Of a stretch of DNA of 39,446 nt, positions 33,196 to 39,446 are shown piece after piece (the stretch's first letter is position 1; every line of letters starts with the position of its first letter). The position numbers were made by a program, and so were the translations under genes. The DNA comes from Sphingomonas lacusdianchii (GTDB lineage: Bacteria; Pseudomonadota; Alphaproteobacteria; Sphingomonadales; Sphingomonadaceae), in the NCBI RefSeq assembly GCF_022664395.1, contig NZ_JAKRET010000025.1, positions 1-39,446 of the forward strand, read 5' to 3'. The notes beneath the pieces were generated by a model, which saw only the letters and a list, made by a program, of their open reading frames with translations, ran no database searches and had not been told where the DNA came from.

Positions 33196-34710
33196 GTGAC
33201 GAGCAAACCGCCTACACGCCTCGCCTCGACTGGTGTCGAAGGCCTCGACAATGTGCTGGCGGGAGGCCTGACTCGAGAGCGTCTCTACCTGGTCGAGGGC
33301 ACGCCCGGAACGGGCAAGACGACGCTCGGTCTGGGGTTCCTGCTCAAGGGGGCCGAAGCCGGCGAAGCCGGGCTCTACATCACTCTGGCGGAAACCGAAG
33401 CCGAACTGTTGGCCGTGGCGGAAAGCCACGACTGGAGCCTCGATCCGATCACGCTCAGTGAGATGGTCCCGGCCGAGGGGCTGGCCGCCGACAACGAGCA
33501 GACGCTGTTCCACCCCAGCGAGCTGGAGCTTGGCGAGACGGTGCGTGGGATCATCGCCAAGGTCGAGGAGGTTCAACCGAGCCGGGTGGTGATCGACAGC
33601 CTCTCCGAGCTGCGGCTCCTGGCGCAGAGCCCGGTGAAGTATCGCCGACAGATACTGGCATTGAAGCAGTTCTTCGCGGCACGAAAATGTACCGTGCTGC
33701 TGCTGGACGATCGCAGCGCGACCGGAAGCGACCTCCAGCTTCAATCCATCGCCCACGGTGTCGTCATGCTCGAGCAGATGCTCCTCGGCTTCGGCGCGCA
33801 GCGTCGACGCCTTCATGTGCTGAAGATGCGCGGCGTCAAGTTCCGCGGCGGCTACCACGACTTCACGATCGAACGCGGGGGATTGTGCGTTTACCCGCGC
33901 CTGGTCGCAGCCGAACACGGCAACGCCTTCGACGGGGCCGCAGTCTCCACCGGTTCGCCCCAACTCGATGAGCTGCTGGGTGGCGGCCTGCTGCCGGGAA
34001 CGGCGACGTTGCTGTCGGGACCGGCCGGCGTCGGCAAGACCACAACCACCGTACAGGCCTTGGTGGCAGCGCTCGAGCGTGGCGAACGGGCCGCCTACTT
34101 CCTCTTCGACGAACGAGTGCCGACGCTGCTCAAGCGCTCTGCCGCGCTTGGCATGGATCTCCAGCCGCACCTCGATGTGGGTACGCTGGAAATCCGCAGC
34201 ATCGACCCCGCCGAACTGTCGCCCGGCGAGTTCACCAACGCCGTCCGAAAGGCCGTCGAAGAGGACCAGGCCACGGTCATCGCGGTCGATAGTCTCAACG
34301 CATATCTGCAGTCGATGCCGAGCGAGCAGTATCTCGTTCTGCAGATGCACGAACTGCTGAGCTATCTGGGTGCGAAGGGCGTCGTTTCGCTCCTCATCCT
34401 CGGTCAACACGGCGTGACGGGTGACATCCGCTCGGACGTCGACCTGAGCTATCTTGCCGATACGGTCATGCAGCTCCGCTACTTCGAAGCACATGGAGAA
34501 GTCCGTCAGGCGATTTCGGTCATCAAGACCCGAACGTCGCGGCACGAACGCACGATCCGTGAGTTTCAGATCACGGAGTCTGGCCTGCACGTCGGCGAGG
34601 CCCTGACCGATTTTCAGGGTGTGCTGACGGGCGTTCCGACGTTCGCGGGTGAGGCGAAGATGCTGATGGCAAGTCGGGGCGAAGGTGGCATGGACGCGAA
34701 GGACGCTTAG
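33196..34710 (+). CDS. KaiC-like double RecA-domain ATPase
   Basis: The product is 504 residues from GTG 33196, with AGGAG upstream. There are two tandem KaiC/RecA-type domains. Domain 1: STGVEGLDNVLAGGL (11-25), Walker A GTPGTGKT (35-42), Walker B RVVIDSLSEL (130-139). Domain 2: STGSPQLDELLGGGL (251-265), Walker A GPAGVGKTT (275-283), FDERVPTLL and Walker B TVIAVDSLNAYL. Proteins of this type without KaiA or KaiB are widespread in bacteria and usually act in signalling or stress responses, not a circadian clock. Its stop codon overlaps the start of the hybrid kinase by one base, so the two are co-translated and probably act together. Confidence 0.92.
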   Translation: MTSKPPTRLASTGVEGLDNVLAGGLTRERLYLVEGTPGTGKTTLGLGFLLKGAEAGEAGLYITLAETEAELLAVAESHDWSLDPITLSEMVPAEGLAADNEQTLFHPSELELGETVRGIIAKVEEVQPSRVVIDSLSELRLLAQSPVKYRRQILALKQFFAARKCTVLLLDDRSATGSDLQLQSIAHGVVMLEQMLLGFGAQRRRLHVLKMRGVKFRGGYHDFTIERGGLCVYPRLVAAEHGNAFDGAAVSTGSPQLDELLGGGLLPGTATLLSGPAGVGKTTTTVQALVAALERGERAAYFLFDERVPTLLKRSAALGMDLQPHLDVGTLEIRSIDPAELSPGEFTNAVRKAVEEDQATVIAVDSLNAYLQSMPSEQYLVLQMHELLSYLGAKGVVSLLILGQHGVTGDIRSDVDLSYLADTVMQLRYFEAHGEVRQAISVIKTRTSRHERTIREFQITESGLHVGEALTDFQGVLTGVPTFAGEAKMLMASRGEGGMDAKDA

Positions 34711-36683
34711 TGGACCTGCGAGTCCTGATCCTTGCTCCTCAGGGGCGTGATGCCCTTCTCGCTTCCGAACTGCTCAACAAGCGCGGAATCGTATCCGAGG
34801 TCTGCACGTCTCTTGACGATCTGCTGGTCGGGCTGACTGCGGGCGCTGGTGCCGTACTGGTGACAGAGGAAGCGCTGGCGCTCGGCAACCTCACAGCCCT
34901 GACGGAGTGGATCGCTGACCAGCCCACCTGGTCCGATCTCCCCTTTATCGTGCTCGCGAACGGATCGGCGCGGCCTCGTTCGAACCTCGCGTCCGAACGT
35001 CTCGATGCGCTTGGGAACATGATGTTGCTGGAACGTCCGCTCCACGCGGATGCCATGCTGGGCGCAGTTCGTTCTGCGCTAAAGGCAAGGCGCCGACAAT
35101 ATCAGGTCAGGGGCGCGGCCGAAGCGCTGGAACAGGCGGTGATCCAGCGGACCGACGAGCTGGAGAAGGCGCGAGCAAGCCTGGAGGTCGCACTGCACGC
35201 GGCCGACATGGGAAGCTGGGACATCAATATGGCCACGGGCGAGGCGCGCCGCTCGCTTCGGCACGACCAGATTTTCGGCTTCACCGAGATCCAGCCGCAC
35301 TGGAACGTGGAAATATTTCTTCAACGCGTCGACCCCGCCTATCGCGCGAATGTCGCGGCGGTCTTCGAAGCTGCGCCAGCTCTGGGCGAACTCGATCTCG
35401 AATGTCCGATCGCCACCGTCACCGGCGAGCGTCGCTGGATCGCGGCTAGGGGCCGAGTATCCTATGAGGACGGCACGCCGGTGCGGATGACCGGCATTGT
35501 CTCGGACATCACCGCCCGCAAGGAGGCCGACGCACAACTTGCTCAAGCCGCCAAGATGGACACCATTGGCCAGCTCACCGGAGGCGTGGCCCACGACTTC
35601 AACAACTTGCTGACGCCGATCGTCGGCAGTCTTGACCTCCTGCGGCGCCGTCACGGGGATGATGAGAAGTCGCAGCGCTTTATCGTCGGTGCGTTACAGG
35701 CGGCAGAACGCGCCTCGACGCTGACACAACGGCTCCTTGCCTTCGCGCGGCGCCAAGCGCTGCAACCCCGAGCGGTCGACGTCGCCGCACTCATCGACGG
35801 CATGAGCGACTTGATCCGGCGCTCGCTTGGTCCGACCGTTGCGGTCGTGATCGATGTGCCGGCAACGATCGAAGCGGTAAAGGTAGATCCCAACCAGCTC
35901 GAGCTCGCTCTTCTCAACCTTGCGGTCAACGCACGCGATGCCATGCCCGGAGGCGGGCGGCTGACGATCGGTGCGACCATGATGACGGTCGATGGTCGCA
36001 ACAGCATAGGGCTTACGGAAGGCCGCTATGTTCGTCTGATCGCCAGCGATACCGGCGTCGGCATGGACAAGATCACGCTGGCACGTGCTGTCGAGCCGTT
36101 CTTCTCCACCAAAGGGGTCGGCAAGGGCACCGGGCTTGGCCTTTCGATGATCCACGGTCTGGCGGCGCAATCGGGCGGCACGCTTCGGATCGACAGTGAA
36201 CCTGGCCAGGGCACAGCGATCGAGCTGTGGCTGCCGGTCAGCGATGAGGCCATTCTTGAGCAGCAACATGAGCGAGACGAGCCGATCCGGGCGACGCAGC
36301 ACGCGAAAGTGCTGCTGGTCGATGATGAGGAGATCGTCAGAACCGCCACCGCCGACATGCTGCGCGACCTAGGATACGAGGTCGTCGAGATGCCGTCAGC
36401 GATCCAGGCTCTGTCGGCGATCCGTTCGGGGATCGACGCCGATTTGCTCGTCACCGATTACCTGATGCCGGGCATGACGGGTGCGGCGTTGATCTGTGAA
36501 TTGCGCGGCAAGGGCGTGGGGCTGCCGACCCTGCTCATAACCGGCTATGCCTCAACGGGCGAGGACGTGCCAGCTGACGTGCCGCGGCTGTCCAAGCCAT
36601 TCCGGCAGGCCGATCTGGCTGGGCGCATCCACGACCTTCTCGCTTCCAGAAAAAAGTCGGGAGTGCTGCGTTCGGTTCGATGA
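34710..36683 (+). CDS. hybrid sensor histidine kinase/response regulator
   Basis: The product is 657 residues from GTG 34710. A degenerate receiver-like domain (1-125, VLILAPQGRDALLASELL) is followed by a coiled coil (about 130-160), a PAS domain (about 160-275, AADMGSWDINMATGEAR, VSDITARKEAD), HisKA with the phospho-acceptor in GGVAHDFNNLLTPIVGSL, an HATPase (NLAVNARDAMPGGGRL, DTGVGMD, GTGLGLSMIHG) and a true receiver at about 530-645 (VLLVDDEEIVRTA, phosphoacceptor in LVTDYLMPGMTG, LSKPF). It has no membrane segment. One-base overlap with the KaiC-like gene argues for a shared function, known for several bacterial KaiC-like proteins that bind kinases. Confidence 0.92.
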   Translation: MDLRVLILAPQGRDALLASELLNKRGIVSEVCTSLDDLLVGLTAGAGAVLVTEEALALGNLTALTEWIADQPTWSDLPFIVLANGSARPRSNLASERLDALGNMMLLERPLHADAMLGAVRSALKARRRQYQVRGAAEALEQAVIQRTDELEKARASLEVALHAADMGSWDINMATGEARRSLRHDQIFGFTEIQPHWNVEIFLQRVDPAYRANVAAVFEAAPALGELDLECPIATVTGERRWIAARGRVSYEDGTPVRMTGIVSDITARKEADAQLAQAAKMDTIGQLTGGVAHDFNNLLTPIVGSLDLLRRRHGDDEKSQRFIVGALQAAERASTLTQRLLAFARRQALQPRAVDVAALIDGMSDLIRRSLGPTVAVVIDVPATIEAVKVDPNQLELALLNLAVNARDAMPGGGRLTIGATMMTVDGRNSIGLTEGRYVRLIASDTGVGMDKITLARAVEPFFSTKGVGKGTGLGLSMIHGLAAQSGGTLRIDSEPGQGTAIELWLPVSDEAILEQQHERDEPIRATQHAKVLLVDDEEIVRTATADMLRDLGYEVVEMPSAIQALSAIRSGIDADLLVTDYLMPGMTGAALICELRGKGVGLPTLLITGYASTGEDVPADVPRLSKPFRQADLAGRIHDLLASRKKSGVLRSVR

Positions 36684-37156
36684 GGGCCGAAACGGCACCG
36701 TGACGTAATTTCTTAGCTTATCGCCGAATGGATGGTGAGATGGGGCGGCGCCGTGGATCATGGACCAGATCGCCGTGTCGAAACGAGCGATCTGATCGCG
36801 CGACAGGGTAAGTGCCGCTGCTCTCAAATGGGTCATGCCTGCTCGATAATTGGCAGGTGTTTAGATGCCCGGCTTGATGATGGTGTGCAGCTTACCCATT
36901 ACGCCTGCGAACGGTTTCCACCGATTGCCGGTTCGTTGTGTCGGGCAACCTCCGCGTTCGAGACGGCGAGCTGCCGTTGCACACGACCTTCTTCCCCAAA
37001 CCGTTTGATAAACACCGGCAGTCGCAACAGTTGGAGGTTGCACAGCACCATAGCGGCGTGAACCCGTGACCCGGTGAGCGCTGTTCGCCGATTTGGCCGC
37101 GCTGGCCTTGCCACACCTCTTCATCACCCCTTGGCCCTGACGATCCGGCCAGCCCG
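36684..37156. other. intergenic region, possible decayed coding sequence
   Basis: About 470 bp. Long open frames exist on the minus strand (roughly 36880-37130) in more than one frame, as in decayed coding DNA; a segment such as RWKPFAGVMGKL faintly recalls a transposase end, but not enough to call one. No terminator is clear after the hybrid kinase stop. Confidence 0.3.
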
Positions 37157-37714
37157 TCAGTGGATCGGAGCCAGCGTATTCACGCCGGCATCGGCGTCCG
37201 ACTCGCCCGATGGCGGCGCGACCCCGCGATCGCGATAGGATGGTAGATCGGCGCTGCCGTCTGGCACAGGCCGAGCCTCCAGTCGGGCGATCTCGCGTTT
37301 CATCTCGGCGATCTCGCGGATCTGCGCATCGATGATCCGGTCGGCGATCAGCCGCACGCGCGGGTCGCGAATGTGCGCGCGCTCGCTGGTCATGATGGCA
37401 ATGGAATGATGCGGGATCATCGCCTTCATCCAGGCAACGTCGTCGACCGTCTCTTGCGACCGCACCAACCACAGTGCTCCTGCGAACGCAGCGGCGGATC
37501 CCACCAGGATGCCGATGTTGGCGCGGCGATCGGGGTACATGCTCCACATGAAGCCGATCATAATGACTGCCATGACAGCGCCCATGACCAGCGCCATCCA
37601 CATTCGCGTCTGACTGAACTCGACGTGCCCGAGCGCATAGTTGTTCAGATACATGAGTCCGAACATGACGATCGTAGACGTCGCGATCATCGCAGCAAAG
37701 CGGCCGTATCCCAT
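37157..37714 (-). CDS. DUF305-family membrane protein
   Basis: The product is 185 residues from ATG 37714, with AAAGGAG eight bases upstream. Three transmembrane helices are likely near 5-25, 38-60 and 66-84. They are followed by a DUF305-type part with AWMKAMIPHHSIAIMTSERA (HH at about 102-103), MTSERAHIRDPRV and a helical QIREIAEMKREIARLEARP. The HH motif and Met-rich helices are typical of this ferritin-like family, often found with metal-resistance or mobile genes. The ligand is not known. The C-terminal tail is low-complexity. Confidence 0.8.
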   Translation of the reverse strand: MGYGRFAAMIATSTIVMFGLMYLNNYALGHVEFSQTRMWMALVMGAVMAVIMIGFMWSMYPDRRANIGILVGSAAAFAGALWLVRSQETVDDVAWMKAMIPHHSIAIMTSERAHIRDPRVRLIADRIIDAQIREIAEMKREIARLEARPVPDGSADLPSYRDRGVAPPSGESDADAGVNTLAPIH

Positions 37715-38054
37715 CACAATGACTCCTTTCCCGCTCAACGTACCAGCATCCACAATGTCAAACCGACCATAAACAGGTTTTCGGTGAGCGACACGAATCC
37801 GAACGCGACGGGGGTTGCCACGCCGACGCAGGCACATCTCAGCTTACGCTAGGCTATCGTGAACCATCTTCCGCGTCGCTCGTGGTCCCTAACGGAGCGA
37901 CGCTCTTAACAACACGGAATCGCACTAGCCGTCATTCCCACAAACGAACGGACAACGAGACGGTTGGGACATTCCCGTTGCGATGGTAAAACGGGAATCG
38001 CCGGTGGAGCTGCCTGAGGTCGATAGATAGAGGGACGTGCAGGAGGAGCGAGGG
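37715..38054. other. divergent intergenic region between DUF305 and GFA genes
   Basis: A 340-bp region between divergent genes that must hold both promoters. An AGGAGG site at 38040-38045 serves the GFA gene. No palindrome or RNA element stands out. Confidence 0.4.
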
Positions 38055-38432
38055 ATGGAATGGCAGGCAGAGTGCAATTGCGGCCAGCTTCGTGCGACCT
38101 GCGCCGACGAGCCGGACCGCATCTCCGTTTGCCACTGCACGAACTGCAAGCGTTGGACGGGCAGCGCCTTTGCATGGAACGCGAGCTTTCCTGCCGAGGC
38201 GGTGACGACGGCGGGCGAACGACATAGCTTCGCGCGTGCGACGGACTCCGGCCGAACCAACGTCTACCACTTCTGCCCGACCTGCGGCTTGACTGTCTTC
38301 TACGACGTAGAGATGCGCCCCGGCATGATCTCCGTGCCGGCGGGGGCATTCGCACGCGCCGGCTTTCCTCCGCCCACGGTGCAGGTGTTTGACCACCGGC
38401 GCGTCGCTTGGTGTACGATCGACGAAGGGTAG
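38055..38432 (+). CDS. GFA-family zinc-binding protein
   Basis: The product is 125 residues from ATG 38055, with AGGAGG eight bases upstream. The cysteine pattern of the glutathione-dependent formaldehyde-activating (GFA/CENP-V) fold is present: C7 and C9 (AECNCGQL), C26, C28 and C31 (VCHCTNCKRW), and C74 and C77 (FCPTCG). FAWNASFPAEAV and GMISVPAGAF are normal family sequence. Most members are zinc proteins of unproven substrate; some act on glutathione adducts. Confidence 0.9.
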   Translation: MEWQAECNCGQLRATCADEPDRISVCHCTNCKRWTGSAFAWNASFPAEAVTTAGERHSFARATDSGRTNVYHFCPTCGLTVFYDVEMRPGMISVPAGAFARAGFPPPTVQVFDHRRVAWCTIDEG

Positions 38433-38572
38433 GAGGCCTTACCGAAGGGATGGTCAAACGAGAACGCCACGGCCTTCTCAAAACCGTTCTCAACAAGCAC
38501 CGAAAGGCGACTGGGACGATCGGACGGACCCTAGACCGATAATGGCACGTTGGCCTTCCTTGGAGTCAAGCT

Positions 38573-38923
38573 ATGTGCCATGTCCTTGTCATCGAAGATG
38601 AATGGCTGCTCGCCGAATATATTTCCGATATCGCCGAGCGTGCCGGCGGTACGTCCTTCGATACCGTGGCGACCGAAGCCGAAGCGATCGAGGCGGCAAG
38701 GGCGCACAAGCCGGACATCATCCTGTCGGACGTGATCCTGGCGAAGGGGCGGGGGCCGCGCGCCGTACAGGCGATCTTCGCCAGGTGCGGCGAGGTGCCC
38801 GTGATCTTCATCACCGGCACGCCGGCGGACTGCCACCCTTGCAACCCGCCCGGCGTCGTGTTCGGCAAGCCGATCGACGAGCGCCGCGTGATCGCGGCGT
38901 TCCGCGACCTGATGGCGGCCTAG
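38573..38923 (+). CDS. single-domain response regulator
   Basis: The product is 116 residues from ATG 38573, with TGGAG upstream. It is a receiver with VIEDEW (6-11), Asp53 as phosphoacceptor (IILSDVILAKG), VIFITGTP and a Lys in VFGKPI. There is no output domain. It converges on the hybrid kinase gene with a 4-bp CTAG overlap of the two stop codons. Confidence 0.88.
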   Translation: MCHVLVIEDEWLLAEYISDIAERAGGTSFDTVATEAEAIEAARAHKPDIILSDVILAKGRGPRAVQAIFARCGEVPVIFITGTPADCHPCNPPGVVFGKPIDERRVIAAFRDLMAA

Positions 38924-39446
38924 CCGTCCAGCACCTCGCGGAGCTTGGCGGCGAGCTGGTCTATCCCGAAGGGCTTGGCGAGGAAGTTGGTGCCGGGATC
39001 GATCACGCCGTTATGCACGACGGCATTGCGGGTATAGCCCGTCGTGTAGACCACCTTGAGGCCGGGCAGGCGCTTCATCGCTTCGTCGGCAAGCTGGCGG
39101 CCATTCATCTCGGGCATGACGATATCGGTGAACAGCAGCGTCACGTCCTGGCCCGCGTCGATCATCGCCAGCGCGGCCGGACCGCTGTCGGCATGGATGA
39201 CGGTGTAGCCCAGTTCGCGCAGCGCCTCGGTCGAGAAGTTGCGGACGCGCTCCTCGTCTTCCACCACCATGACAATTTCGGCGGGACTGCCGCCCCGCGC
39301 GAGCGCTGGAATGCGGCGTGGGGAGGCCTGCCGGTCGTCGCCATAGGCGCGGGGAAGATAAACCTTGATGGTGCTCCCGTGCCCGACCTCGGAGTAGATC
39401 TTGATATGCCCGCCGGACTGACGGACGAAGCCGAACACCTGGCTCA
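38920..39446 (-). CDS. hybrid histidine kinase, C-terminal part (runs off window)
   Basis: Only the C-terminal ~175 residues are present; the gene continues past 39446. They cover the end of an HATPase domain (SQVFGFVRQSGGHIKIYSEV, GSTIKVYLPRA) and a full receiver: VVEDEERVRNFS, phosphoacceptor in LLFTDIVMPEMNG, VVYTTGYTRNAV, FLAKPFGIDQLAAKL. It is the third kinase-plus-receiver locus within 8 kb. Confidence 0.88.
   Translation of the reverse strand, partial: SQVFGFVRQSGGHIKIYSEVGHGSTIKVYLPRAYGDDRQASPRRIPALARGGSPAEIVMVVEDEERVRNFSTEALRELGYTVIHADSGPAALAMIDAGQDVTLLFTDIVMPEMNGRQLADEAMKRLPGLKVVYTTGYTRNAVVHNGVIDPGTNFLAKPFGIDQLAAKLREVLDG

Noticed and set aside
32968..34590. 540-codon open frame antisense to the KaiC-like gene
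   Set aside because: The KaiC-like protein has two intact Walker sites; the antisense product has no recognisable motif.
33196..34710. Circadian clock gene kaiC
   Set aside because: No kaiA or kaiB is nearby, and double-domain KaiC-like proteins are common in non-clock bacteria.
35694..36302. Open frame antisense to the hybrid kinase
   Set aside because: Low-complexity, GC-driven shadow with no domain pattern.
36880..37130. Possible IS110-like transposase tail on the minus strand
   Set aside because: A few residues (RWKPFAGVMGKL) recall one, but matches are spread over frames and too weak to call. Recorded only as possible decayed sequence.
1..39446. CRISPR array, tRNA or rRNA genes
   Set aside because: I saw no regularly spaced repeats, and no tRNA or rRNA signature on either strand by reading; a covariance search would be needed to be certain.

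Overview
The window looks like accessory DNA of an alphaproteobacterium, most probably a sphingomonad. The DNA is GC-rich, there is a TonB-dependent receptor with an EIVVTGSRIRR plug start, and there are HWE-type sensor kinases, a KaiC-like ATPase beside kinases and a CDP-6-deoxysugar cluster. This placement is inferred from gene content; there is no rRNA or other marker gene. I saw no tRNA, rRNA or CRISPR array.

Region 1 (1-7.9 kb) is a plasmid- or island-like defence and stability block. It opens with the tail of an IS3-family transposase, a probable gene stump, and a two-gene operon of a GIY-YIG/T5orf172 protein and a VRR-NUC nuclease. On the minus strand follow a Phd/YefM-like antitoxin, a PemK/MazF-like toxin and a GNAT protein (3830 down to 2550), and then the main discovery candidate: a short prokaryotic Argonaute (pAgo) preceded by a TIR-APAZ protein (7159 down to 4233). 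This is a SPARTA-type abortive-infection system in which guide-directed recognition of invader DNA is expected to switch on NAD(P)+ destruction by the TIR domain. A vapBC pair lies immediately upstream on the same strand, only 51 bp from the TIR-APAZ start, so all four genes could be co-transcribed.

Region 2 (7.9-25.5 kb) is rich in recombinases. Three near-identical small serine recombinases (8086, 12557 and 24802), all on the plus strand, differ from each other almost only at synonymous sites and share upstream DNA, including a 23-bp inverted repeat in two copies. Copies 1 and 2 bracket a TonB-dependent receptor. Then come an HWE kinase/response-regulator pair and an IS3-family element (15505-19419, 4-bp duplication GCCT). 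That IS has been split by a 2.64-kb element encoding a large serine recombinase, with ATTGTA at both junctions. Next are two convergent genes sharing a repeated acidic Gly/Asp-rich module, and a LuxR-type regulator divergent from the larger one.

Region 3 (25.7-30.7 kb) is a surface-polysaccharide cluster: family-2 glycosyltransferase, CDP-glucose 4,6-dehydratase (rfbG), glucose-1-phosphate cytidylyltransferase (rfbF), a SAF-domain oxidoreductase and an RmlC-like 3,5-epimerase. It ends at an IS481-family element whose transposase has an in-frame amber codon.

Region 4 (31.8-39.4 kb) is a signalling block: an HWE kinase probably shortened at its N-terminus, a receiver protein, a double-RecA KaiC-like ATPase, a hybrid histidine kinase, a DUF305 membrane protein, a GFA-family protein, another receiver protein and the C-terminal end of a second hybrid kinase running off the window.
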